Assembly: GCA_002050275.1 (NCBI GenBank) | Contig: MWTB01000004.1 | Coordinates: 248,001-312,000 of the forward strand | Direction of reading: 5' to 3' | Length of the DNA stretch: 64,000 bases | Source of the DNA: Anaerolineae bacterium UTCFX1 | Lineage (GTDB): Bacteria > Chloroflexota > Anaerolineae > Anaerolineales > Villigracilaceae | In this document: positions 43,991-51,635 of the stretch, piece by piece | Numbering within the stretch: position 1 is the stretch's first letter | Layout: each line of letters begins with the position of its first letter | The notes under the pieces: model-generated | Database searches by the model: none | The model's input: the letters and a program-made list of their open reading frames with translations, nothing else | What the model was told of the DNA's origin: nothing | Position numbers and translations under genes: made by a program

Positions 43991-45552
43991 CGTTTATTGA
44001 CCCAGTAAATCTCTCCCGCTTCTAACTTGACGATAACTTTCAAGTCTGCGATCTCTCTCAACAATTTGGGCGGGACGACATTTCTATAGATGCTGTTGGG
44101 GAGAATCCAAACAATATAGCCGGGTTGGTCGTGGGGCCAGCCTGCGTAGGCTATCTTAATTTCATCCGGATCCATCGTGAACGAACGCGGCATCAGCGGC
44201 GAAGCGCGGCGCGTAAAAAACCATACAGCATCAGTGTAATTGCTATATAGCGTCGCCGACGGCTCATTTTTTGCAATCTCTTGCATTTTCCCGACGATCA
44301 GATTCTCGTGAAAAGCGCGGTTATTATATACATTGTAGCCGCTAGCCTCGCCGTTGACGCGAGACGTTGAAATATATTTCACGAGACTCCAACCGGGGTA
44401 AAGCGCCAGCCATAGAGCGAACAGCGCTATGCCGATTCTCTGAACGTTGAAACGATCCCGCTTCCAATGGGGTAAAACCAGCGCGTCGAAAACGGTAAAG
44501 AGAATGATCAGCACAAGCGCGAGCAAGCCCACATAATAACGGTCGGAAAATAGATCAACATGATCTTCGGTAGTGACCGAATACATCAACCCAAGAATTG
44601 TCCACGCGCAAAAGACCCACGAGACGAACGGGATCGGCTGCATCATCGCCTGCGCGAATATTTTCCAATTCTCTTTTTTATTGGTCAGCGCCAGCGCCGC
44701 CGCCGCGCCGCCGGCTACGATCCACACATGATCGAAGAGCGGGCGCGCAAGCGGATAATACGGTAAGAACCAGTGTAGAATCTTTGCCAACGACAAGCGC
44801 AAGTTTTCCAGTGGATCAACAATCGAGCCGCTTACGCCCCAAAACGACCCATATTGACCGAGATTATGAAAGCCGATCCACAAGGCAATCGGCAACAGCG
44901 ACAGCGCGCCAAAAACAAATCCTTCGCGAATACCGCGCCAAATCTCCTTGCGATTCGCGTACAGGATGAAACACCCCCCCGCCGCGATAAGACTCGCGCC
45001 TAAATAACGTTGCAGCGGCGCCAACGCCGACATGACGATCATCCACCCAAGCGCGCGACGCGAACGCGTCTGAAGATACTCGGCTCCGGCAAACAGGAAA
45101 AGCATCGAGAAAGTTACGAACAGCGGTTCAGATGAAATATTCGCATGGATACGAAGCGCCATATCGGATGTAAGGATGAACAAAGCGCCGAGATACGAAT
45201 ACAGCGGCTTATCAGGAAAAGCATAATAAATCAGCGCGCTATTAAGCAAAACATTCATAGCGAAGGCGGCGATATTCAGCCAGCCTCCGGCAAACAAAAC
45301 ATCCGCGCCGGTGATCCAACTCGCGCCTGCAATTTCCAGCGGATACAACGGGGGCCACCACAACAGCGGACGCCCGGTATGATCGAAGAATCCTTTGCCG
45401 TCTAACAGACTTTGCGCGACAGATAGATATTTCGTTGCATCGGCTGAAACACCCGGGCCATATTTGGAAATAATCAGCGCCACGATCAACACTCCCAAAA
45501 GCGCAAGCGCGAGCAAAAAACGAGCGTAATTTCTACTTATGGAATAATTCAT
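43975..45552 (-). CDS. GT-C-type integral membrane glycosyltransferase (PMT/ArnT-like)
   Basis: A 525-residue membrane protein with about 10-11 helices, of the fold used by polyprenyl-phosphate-sugar transferases. The first outside loop has KYGPGVSADATKYLSVAQSL with the acidic residue typical of GT-C enzymes, then PLLWWPPLYPLEIAG. The C-terminal domain is soluble. Sugar and acceptor are unknown. The start codon lies only eight bases from the left end of the IS remnant at 45560, so its native promoter has probably been replaced or lost. Confidence 0.8.
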   Translation of the reverse strand: MNYSISRNYARFLLALALLGVLIVALIISKYGPGVSADATKYLSVAQSLLDGKGFFDHTGRPLLWWPPLYPLEIAGASWITGADVLFAGGWLNIAAFAMNVLLNSALIYYAFPDKPLYSYLGALFILTSDMALRIHANISSEPLFVTFSMLFLFAGAEYLQTRSRRALGWMIVMSALAPLQRYLGASLIAAGGCFILYANRKEIWRGIREGFVFGALSLLPIALWIGFHNLGQYGSFWGVSGSIVDPLENLRLSLAKILHWFLPYYPLARPLFDHVWIVAGGAAAALALTNKKENWKIFAQAMMQPIPFVSWVFCAWTILGLMYSVTTEDHVDLFSDRYYVGLLALVLIILFTVFDALVLPHWKRDRFNVQRIGIALFALWLALYPGWSLVKYISTSRVNGEASGYNVYNNRAFHENLIVGKMQEIAKNEPSATLYSNYTDAVWFFTRRASPLMPRSFTMDPDEIKIAYAGWPHDQPGYIVWILPNSIYRNVVPPKLLREIADLKVIVKLEAGEIYWVNKREASP

Positions 45553-46130
45553 TTAAGGGTTACGCAGTTGCGGATAGGGTGTAGGAAGGATGTTTGAGGT
45601 AAGCACGGATAGCCTAGCGAATAAAATGATTTGTTTGACTTCAAACCAAGAGGCGTCAGTTTTCAAGTTTTCCAGACTGTTATACCAACCGTCGAAAGCA
45701 ACCAACTCTGGCGTGAAACCGCGTTCTTGGGCAGAATACAACATATTTTGGAAACGATCGTTTTTGGTCAATCTACCATGACTATAATTGTACAAACGAA
45801 AATCACAGGGCAAATGGGTTTTTCCATCCGTCCATAACAATAAGATGAAATTGACGCCCGTCGCAACTGCATGGTGTTTGCCTAACCAGTGACTGCTCAC
45901 TATTGCTATCTTTTCTGCATAAGGCTTATCCAGGGTCGTATCATCAATGACCAGCGCACTTTTGGTTTTCAAGGTACGTTGTTCGACCTCTTGCCAGAGC
46001 GCTTGGCTATCTGGTGGAATGCGTTGGAGCAGACGTGTGTAGGCGCGGCTTCTTCGCCAGATACAACTTCTGAGGCTTCTACCGCGCTAAATACATGTTG
46101 AGCCGCCAACAAGAACTGGATATAATCACA
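45553..46130 (-). pseudogene. Decayed IS701-like transposase
   Basis: Fragments in order: YIQFLLAAQHVFSAVEAS (N end), then in another frame TRLLQRIPPDSQALWQEVEQ leading into VIDDTTLDKPYAEKIAIVSS, HWLGKHHAVATGVNFILLLW and FDGWYNSLENLK, then a jump to a C-terminal-like ASWFEVKQIILFARLSVL. The pattern matches IS701-type DDE transposases with a frameshift near 46050 and an internal deletion near 45640-45660 that removes the last catalytic part. Not functional. Confidence 0.75.
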
Positions 46131-46190
46131 CTCATCGCCTTTGGGAGGGTCTATTCCCTCAGCTTACTCACTCTTTTTCAATTGCGTAAG
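45560..46190. mobile_element. Deleted IS element with terminal inverted repeats
   Basis: Left end TTACGCAGTTG (45560-45570) and right end CAATTGCGTAA (46180-46190) are inverted copies with one mismatch. The 631-bp body holds the broken transposase, about half the length of a full copy. It separates the glycosyltransferase start (45552) from the amidase promoter. A target-site duplication could not be confirmed. Confidence 0.65.
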
Positions 46191-46207
46191 TTCTATCATA
46201 TCTTTAT

Positions 46208-46213
46208 TATAAT
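46208..46213 (+). promoter_or_regulatory. -10 box for a leaderless amidase gene
   Basis: TATAAT, seven bases before ATG 46221. A weak TTGCGT (46183-46188) inside the right IS end, 19 bp upstream, could serve as the -35. Confidence 0.55.
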
Positions 46214-46220
46214 AGATGGC

Positions 46221-47603
46221 ATGAGCGCGCCAGATCGTCTCACAATCAAACAGGCTCTCGACCTAATCCACTCAAAAGAGCTTTCCGCTGAAGAGTTGGG
46301 TCTTCTCTGCCTTAATCAAATCCAACGTCTCAATCCATCGCTCAACGCTTTTATTACAGTCAGCGATTCTTTCGTCCCCGCAAAACCGACTCAAACGAAA
46401 GGGATAACCTCTTCGCTGGAAAATTCCTTACGAGGGATTCCCATCGCCGTAAAAGATATGATTGACACGGCTAGAATCAAGACGACCGCAGGCTCGGCTT
46501 TCTTCTCGGAAAGCATCCCAACGACGGACGCCTTTGTCGTCGGTAAACTCAAACAGGCGGGCGCGCACATTATCGGCAAAACAAACACACACGAAATCGC
46601 GCTCGGCGTCACCGGAGACAATCCGCATTTTGGAACGGCTCGCAACCCGTGGGACACAACCCGCATCCCCGGCGGCTCATCAAGCGGATCGGCGATCGCG
46701 GTAGCGACTGGCATGGCGCTAGGCGCGCTAGGCACAGATACAGGCGGCTCGATCCGCATTCCAGCTGCGTTGTGCGGAGTCGTGGGGTTTAAACCCACTT
46801 ACGGGCGCGTCAGTTTGCGCGGCATTCTCCCCCTCTCATGGAATCTCGATCACGTTGGACCTATCGTCCAATCTGTGAGAGACGCAGCGTTGATGATGCT
46901 GGCGATCTCTGCATACGATACGCTTGATCCAGCGTCCGTTCACATGCTGCCCGGCGATTATCTCGGTCATCTTATGGACGATATGGAGGGAAAACGAATC
47001 GCGTTCGCATCTGGCGCGTACATCGAAAGCGCGGATACGGAAACGCTGAACGCGGTTCACACAGCCGTTGACGTTTTTTCGACTCTGAAATGCAAGATTG
47101 AAAAAGTCAATATGGATATTCTACGCGAAGCGGCACGAGTAAATAAAATCATCACGCAGACCGACGCCGCCGCCTTTCATCGCGACCGCCTACGCGATCA
47201 CCCCGATCGGTTCGGCGAAGACGTACGCCGAAGGTTGCAGCAGGGCGCACAAACATCCTCCACCGAGTATGCGCTGGCGAGACGGGCGCAAGTGGAGATC
47301 CGCAACCGTTTCAAGATGCTTTTCGAGTCATACGATTTTCTCATCCTCCCGACCACGCCGATTCCTGCGCCGACCATTCAAGGTCACGATGCCGTGGAAC
47401 AAGCCGCCCGCCTCACAAGCTTCACCGCACCGTTCAACTTGACAGGCTTGCCTGCGCTTTCCGTTCCGTGCGGATTTACCGCCAGCGGGTTGCCTATCGG
47501 CTTACAAATCGTCTCGTATGCCTGGAAAGACGCGCAAACGCTGAACGCTGGCTACGCTTTCGAACAGGCGACCGAGTGGCATACGCGTATGCCCGCTTTA
47601 TAA
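46221..47603 (+). CDS. Amidase signature enzyme (GatA-like)
   Basis: Hydrolyses amides with a Ser-cisSer-Lys triad; 460 residues. The Lys is in IPIAVKDMIDTARIKTTAGS, the Ser pair in PGGSSSGSAIAVATGMA, and GTDTGGSIRIPAALCGVVGF follows. It resembles GatA, but there is no gatB or gatC beside it, so either a subunit of the Asp/Glu-tRNA amidotransferase or a free amidase is possible. ATG 46221 is placed by the TATAAT box seven bases upstream; no SD is visible. Confidence 0.88.
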   Translation: MSAPDRLTIKQALDLIHSKELSAEELGLLCLNQIQRLNPSLNAFITVSDSFVPAKPTQTKGITSSLENSLRGIPIAVKDMIDTARIKTTAGSAFFSESIPTTDAFVVGKLKQAGAHIIGKTNTHEIALGVTGDNPHFGTARNPWDTTRIPGGSSSGSAIAVATGMALGALGTDTGGSIRIPAALCGVVGFKPTYGRVSLRGILPLSWNLDHVGPIVQSVRDAALMMLAISAYDTLDPASVHMLPGDYLGHLMDDMEGKRIAFASGAYIESADTETLNAVHTAVDVFSTLKCKIEKVNMDILREAARVNKIITQTDAAAFHRDRLRDHPDRFGEDVRRRLQQGAQTSSTEYALARRAQVEIRNRFKMLFESYDFLILPTTPIPAPTIQGHDAVEQAARLTSFTAPFNLTGLPALSVPCGFTASGLPIGLQIVSYAWKDAQTLNAGYAFEQATEWHTRMPAL

Positions 47604-47697
47604 TCTTCAGCGTAAGTCCGTCATTCAATTCAGCCAAGTATTTTTTTGCTGTTTCTTATGGTAAAATTTTGCCCGCCTCAAGTGAGCGAAGTTTCGT

Positions 47698-47782
47698 GGA
47701 GGGATGGCCGAGCGGCTGAAGGCGCATGTCTTGAAAACATGTTTGGGTCACACCAACGTGGGTTCGAATCCCACTCCCTCCG
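47698..47782 (+). tRNA. tRNA-Ser (UGA)
   Basis: Acceptor GGAGGGA/TCCCTCC. The anticodon arm CATGT-CTTGAAA-ACATG gives TGA. A long variable arm and T arm GGGTTCGAATCCC follow. Class II tRNA. CCA is not encoded in full. Confidence 0.95.
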
Positions 47783-47788
47783 CCTGAC

Positions 47789-47866
47789 AATTTACGATTT
47801 CAGATCTTTGATTGACGATTATCTGAATTGGAAATCACAAATCCACAATCGTAAATCGTCAATCAA
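47789..47866. repeat. Inverted heptad repeat between two tRNA-Ser genes
   Basis: The left arm (TTTACGATTTCAGATCTTTG, then ATTGACGATT) is the inverse of the right arm, whose units run AATTGGA, AATCACA, AATCCAC, AATCGTA, AATCGTC, AATCAAA. The pair could fold into a long stem in a tRNA precursor. Same AATCGNN type as in thyX. Confidence 0.8.
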
Positions 47867-47869
47867 ACC

Positions 47870-47956
47870 GGGGAGGTGCCAGAGTGGCTGAATGGGCTCG
47901 CCTGCTAAGTGAGTGCTGGGTTAAACCAGTCGCGGGTTCGAATCCCGCCCTCCCCG
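47870..47956 (+). tRNA. tRNA-Ser (GCU)
   Basis: Acceptor GGGGAGG/CCTCCCC. Loop CTGCTAA gives anticodon GCT. A long variable arm and T arm GGGTTCGAATCCC follow, with CCA encoded after the discriminator G. Confidence 0.95.
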
Positions 47957-47962
47957 CCACAA

Positions 47963-47990
47963 CAAAACACGTCCGTAAGGGCGTGTTTTG
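47963..47990 (+). terminator. Terminator after the tRNA-Ser pair
   Basis: CAAAACACG and CGTGTTTTG around a ten-base loop, then CTTTTC. Confidence 0.75.
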
Positions 47991-48019
47991 CTTTTCGGAC
48001 GCACGTCCCCACTCCAAAT

Positions 48020-48316
48020 CTATTTCGGTTTTGTCAATTCCGCATACTGAGGGTTTCGCCGCAAAAATGTAATCACATACGGGCAGACCGGTACAGCGCG
48101 CAACGATTTCTTTCGCGCATACTCAAACGCCGCTTCGGTCAATTTGCCAGCCACGCCTTGACCGCGATGATCGGGATGTACGCCAACATGCGTCATCGAA
48201 ATCGAATTCTCATCCTCCACATAATCAAGTTTAGATAGTTTCCCATCGATCCAAATTTCAAAACGGCTCTCGGCCGGATTATGGATAATTTCCAACGCAT
48301 CTGTTTTAATGTTCAT
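48020..48316 (-). CDS. Small GNAT-fold acetyltransferase (YjdJ/NATD1 type)
   Basis: A 98-residue single-domain protein of the short GNAT family (PF14542). It has the acetyl-CoA motif MTHVGVHPDHRGQGVAGKLT and the conserved VCPYVITFLRRNPQY near the C end. The substrate is unknown. ATG 48316 follows GAGGATA on the minus strand. It stands alone between the tRNA genes and kamA. Confidence 0.88.
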   Translation of the reverse strand: MNIKTDALEIIHNPAESRFEIWIDGKLSKLDYVEDENSISMTHVGVHPDHRGQGVAGKLTEAAFEYARKKSLRAVPVCPYVITFLRRNPQYAELTKPK

Positions 48317-48383
48317 AAAGATATCCTCTGCCGCGATTGTAACTTAAATCAATTCAAATTTCAGCGCATCCGCCAAAGGGACA

Positions 48384-48412
48384 TTGACCTTGGTTTTATT
48401 TGCCCGTACAAT
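48384..48412 (+). promoter_or_regulatory. Promoter of kamA
   Basis: TTGACC (48384-48389), 17 bp, TACAAT (48407-48412). A second TATAAT at 48417 overlaps. It gives a leader of about 115 bases, in which no clear structure is assigned. Confidence 0.7.
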
Positions 48413-48538
48413 TCAATATAATATGAACGTCAATCTACAGCATTGCGGCTTCTTCCGTCCCGATCACGATCCTCCAATACGCCCGCATGCCGCATTTTTA
48501 TAGTCGCAACCAACTTTAACCTTCTCGGAGAAAATCTC

Positions 48539-49876
48539 ATGCCTGAACCGTTTATTTCTAAGCGCGCTCCCATATACGCCGACGTTCCCGATGAAAAATG
48601 GAATGACTGGCGCTGGCAACTAAGCCACCGTATGAACTCGGTCGAAGACATAGAAAAAGTCTTACCGTTGACCGATTCGGAACGCAAAGCCCTGCAAACG
48701 CAAGGCTTATTCCGCGTAGACATCACCCCGTACTTCATCTCGTTAATAGATCCGGACGACCTCGACGACCCCATCCGTAAACAAGTTATCCCGCGTTCGG
48801 AAGAGTTGCAATCCTTTACCGCCATGATGGAAGATTCGCTGGCGGAAGATCGCCACTCGCCGGTGCCCGGGCTGGTTCATCGCTATCCCGACCGCGTATT
48901 GATGCTCGTCACGACGCAATGCGCGTCGTACTGCCGTTACTGCACACGTTCGCGCATCGTCGGCGACCCAGGGCAAACATTCTCTCGACAAGAATTTGAA
49001 ATGCAGATTGAATACCTCAAGCGCACGCCGCAGGTGCGCGATGTGTTGCTCTCCGGCGGCGACCCACTCGTGCTCGCGCCAAAAATTCTCGATGAAATCC
49101 TGCGCCGCTTACGCGAAATTCCACACATCGAAATCATCCGTATCGGTTCGCGCGTACCAGTCTTCATGCCTATGCGCATCACACAAGAATTGTGCGATAT
49201 GCTCGCCAAATACCACCCATTGTGGATCAATATCCACGTCAATCACTCGAACGAAATCAGCAAGGAACTTTCCGAAGCCTGCGATCGTTTAAGCAGAGCC
49301 GGGATTCCGCTCGGGAATCAATCCGTGCTGCTGGCTGGCGTCAACGACAATGTACACATTCAACGGAAGCTTGTGCACGATCTCGTCCGCATCCGCGTGC
49401 GCCCATACTACCTCTACCAATGCGATCTGGTGGAAGGCGCCGGACATTTCCGCACGCCCGTCGCAAAAGGCATCGAGATCATGGAAGGGCTGCGCGGGCA
49501 TACCTCCGGTTACGCTGTGCCCCAATACATTATTGACGCGCCCGGCGGCGGCGGGAAGATTCCCGTCATGCCGAATTACTTGATCAGCATGTCGGATCAT
49601 AAGGTAATTTTGCGCAATTACGAAGGCTACATTACCACTTATGAAGAACCAACCGACTACCTGCCGAACGATGCAGCAAAATTCAAGGGCGAAAAACGGA
49701 TAGAATCCGGTCAAGCCGGTGTATTGGGCTTGCTCGAAGGTCAACAGATGTTTATCAAACCTGAAGGCTTTGACGAACTTCACGACCGGCACGGCATTCA
49801 ACATCGCCTCAAAGATGAGAAGAAATGGCAGCCGCTCGGCATCGGCGACGGCGAATCAAATCCAACAAAGGAATAG
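48539..49876 (+). CDS. kamA: Lysine 2,3-aminomutase family radical SAM enzyme
   Basis: A PLP- and SAM-dependent enzyme that moves an amino group from alpha to beta carbon; 445 residues. The iron-sulfur motif is CASYCRYCTRSR (CxxxCxxC). SAM and core motifs include VLLSGGDPLVLAPK, and the PLP Lys lies in DAPGGGGKIPVMPNY. Lysine is the usual substrate (fermentation or beta-lysine osmolyte), but glutamate mutases share the fold. ATG 48539 follows CGGAGA. No other lysine fermentation gene (kamDE, kdd, kce) is nearby. Two NBR1 lipoproteins follow after 17 bp. Confidence 0.9.
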   Translation: MPEPFISKRAPIYADVPDEKWNDWRWQLSHRMNSVEDIEKVLPLTDSERKALQTQGLFRVDITPYFISLIDPDDLDDPIRKQVIPRSEELQSFTAMMEDSLAEDRHSPVPGLVHRYPDRVLMLVTTQCASYCRYCTRSRIVGDPGQTFSRQEFEMQIEYLKRTPQVRDVLLSGGDPLVLAPKILDEILRRLREIPHIEIIRIGSRVPVFMPMRITQELCDMLAKYHPLWINIHVNHSNEISKELSEACDRLSRAGIPLGNQSVLLAGVNDNVHIQRKLVHDLVRIRVRPYYLYQCDLVEGAGHFRTPVAKGIEIMEGLRGHTSGYAVPQYIIDAPGGGGKIPVMPNYLISMSDHKVILRNYEGYITTYEEPTDYLPNDAAKFKGEKRIESGQAGVLGLLEGQQMFIKPEGFDELHDRHGIQHRLKDEKKWQPLGIGDGESNPTKE

Positions 49877-49893
49877 TAACTACAGGAGAAACT

Positions 49894-50565
49894 ATGACAT
49901 CTCGCACAAAAAAAATCTTGGGCGTCGCGCTCAGCGCCCTCTTCATACTCAGCGCATGCCTCCCACAAAGACAACCGCCAGCGCCGACCGCCAATACGAC
50001 GGAGCTTGCCAACCAAGTGGCGGAAGCCGTCGCGCTGACCCTTGCCGTGGCGCAAGCGCAAACGGAAGCCGCTCAACCTGCAGCGACCAACACCACGCTT
50101 CCAACACAGACTGAGGCTGTTCCGCCCTCGCTGACCCCCATCATCCCTTCAGCGACTCCGCTCATACTCGTTCAACCTACCTCTACGCGCGTCGTAAGCG
50201 GCGGAGGCGGAGGCGGAGGCGGAAGCAGCGCCGCGCCTCTCCCTTACGATTGCACAGTTTTCAGCAATGAACCTCGCGATTTAACCGTATTTAAGAAAAA
50301 CAAAGAATTTGATATTGTGTGGACTATCAAAAATACCGGCACAAAGACTATTCCCGCCAATTTCGACATCAAATACTTCAGCGGTACAAAATTAATGAAA
50401 GACCCCAGCTACACTGTCCGCGAATTTGGGAAAGACCTCAAGCCGGGCGAATCGATCAAGATTGTGATCGACGCTATTGCCCCGGTAGACAAAGGCAAGC
50501 ACGTGATGACATGGATAGTGGAAGGTCAATTGTGCTATCCCTATATTGCGATCGTCGTCGAATAA
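49894..50565 (+). CDS. NBR1 Ig-like domain lipoprotein (first)
   Basis: A 223-residue exported lipoprotein: signal peptide with lipobox (ALFILSAC, Cys about residue 23), a Thr/Pro/Ala linker, a run of about eight Gly (codons GGA/GGC) near residue 107, and an NBR1 Ig-like domain (about 118-222; PRDLTVFKKNKEFDIVWTIK, NTGTKTIPANFDIKYF). RBS AGGAGAA before ATG 49894. It probably shares a transcript with kamA and the next lipoprotein. Role unknown. Confidence 0.82.
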   Translation: MTSRTKKILGVALSALFILSACLPQRQPPAPTANTTELANQVAEAVALTLAVAQAQTEAAQPAATNTTLPTQTEAVPPSLTPIIPSATPLILVQPTSTRVVSGGGGGGGGSSAAPLPYDCTVFSNEPRDLTVFKKNKEFDIVWTIKNTGTKTIPANFDIKYFSGTKLMKDPSYTVREFGKDLKPGESIKIVIDAIAPVDKGKHVMTWIVEGQLCYPYIAIVVE

Positions 50566-50586
50566 TTGATCGAAAACAGGACGGAT

Positions 50587-51231
50587 ATGAAGCGTCGTAA
50601 ATTCACGCTTTGGCTCGGAGCATTAACAGCGGCGATGGCTTGTCTTCCAACGCCTTATATGCCCGCGCCTACGTTCGATTCCAATTCGATTAACACCTTC
50701 ATTGCACAAACCGCTGACGCCGCATCCACGCAAACCGCTTCTGCCGCGCCTCTCACGCAAACGCCTTCTGCGACTCTCAAACCGACCTTCACTATAAGCG
50801 CGTCGCCGGCGCCCACTATGACGTTTCTGTTCATCATGCCCAATCTAGCGACGCCTACCGGCACATCCACCTTAGCCACTCTTGGCAGCGGCACAAGCCG
50901 CTCCAAATATGGATGCGAGGTGCGCACCATAGATCCCGAGCCCAAGACCGTCTTCGAACCGCGAGCCGATTTCACAGCGACATGGGGCGTTCGCAATATC
51001 GGCACAGAGACTTGGTATCGCGTCTCGATGAGTTATGTTTTTTACAGCGGAGATAAACTCCATAAAGTCTCTTCATACGTTATACCTAAAGCCGTTGAAA
51101 CCAGAAAAAATGTACTTCTCCCGGTGGAAATGTCCGCCTTCAAGAAGCGCGGCACATACTCTACGCAATGGGCGCTGAAAATGGATAACATCTATTTTTG
51201 TCCTATGACGCTGACCATCATCGTGCGTTAA
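50587..51231 (+). CDS. NBR1 Ig-like domain lipoprotein (second)
   Basis: A 214-residue relative of the preceding gene, 21 bp after it. The signal sequence ends TAAMAC (lipobox-like), then comes a Thr/Ala/Pro-rich stalk (about 20-105) and an NBR1-type domain (about 115-213; FEPRADFTATWGVRNIGTET, FYSGDKLHKVSSYVIPKAVE). The pair looks like a tandem duplication with divergent stalks. RBS is weak (ACAGGACGG). Role unknown; likely surface-anchored by Lgt processing. Confidence 0.8.
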   Translation: MKRRKFTLWLGALTAAMACLPTPYMPAPTFDSNSINTFIAQTADAASTQTASAAPLTQTPSATLKPTFTISASPAPTMTFLFIMPNLATPTGTSTLATLGSGTSRSKYGCEVRTIDPEPKTVFEPRADFTATWGVRNIGTETWYRVSMSYVFYSGDKLHKVSSYVIPKAVETRKNVLLPVEMSAFKKRGTYSTQWALKMDNIYFCPMTLTIIVR

Positions 51232-51250
51232 TCGGCAACGCCTGTAAATA

Positions 51251-51284
51251 AAAAACGGCGACCTTGAAACAGGTCGCCGTTTTG
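51251..51284. terminator. Bidirectional terminator
   Basis: AAAAACGGCGACCT and AGGTCGCCGTTTT around a six-base loop, between convergent genes. Confidence 0.92.
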
Positions 51285-51289
51285 CGTTT

Positions 51290-51580
51290 TTACTCAGCGG
51301 GCGTCGAAGGCGGCGCTGGCGGAACCTCAGCCGCGGCATCGGCAGGTTTCTTCTTCAGTGTAACGAAACCGACGATCACTGGCACAAGGATCATGAGGAA
51401 CGAAAGGCACAGGAACACATATCCGTATGTGAGCGGTATAGGCTGAGTAGCCCCGCTAACCGAAAAGTTTCCATTGCCTGTGATCGTGCCAAACCCAAAG
51501 ATGCAAGCAAACAGGGCGCAGCATCCACAGAGTATAGCCGTAGCGACAGTCGCGATCATGCCAGTATTTTTATTGTTCAT
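51290..51580 (-). CDS. Hypothetical two-helix membrane protein
   Basis: A 96-residue protein with two membrane helices (MIATVATAILCGCCALFACI; YGYVFLCLSFLMILVPVIVG), a Cys-rich first helix and a Pro/Ala-rich tail (AAAEVPPAPPSTPAE). ATG 51580 follows AGGAG. Single gene between terminators and pheT. No function recognised. Confidence 0.65.
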   Translation of the reverse strand: MNNKNTGMIATVATAILCGCCALFACIFGFGTITGNGNFSVSGATQPIPLTYGYVFLCLSFLMILVPVIVGFVTLKKKPADAAAEVPPAPPSTPAE

Positions 51581-51635
51581 TTTTTCTCCTTTTTCTCTAT
51601 CAAAAAGAATTTCCTAAAGTATACAGCGCTCCGCG

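Noticed and set aside
48423..48503. 26-codon upstream ORF in the kamA leader
   Set aside because: Start without RBS, no pattern suggesting a leader peptide, and only a weak hairpin after it.
50205..50225. GGCGGA microsatellite
   Set aside because: It encodes the poly-Gly linker of the first NBR1 lipoprotein and needs no separate explanation.
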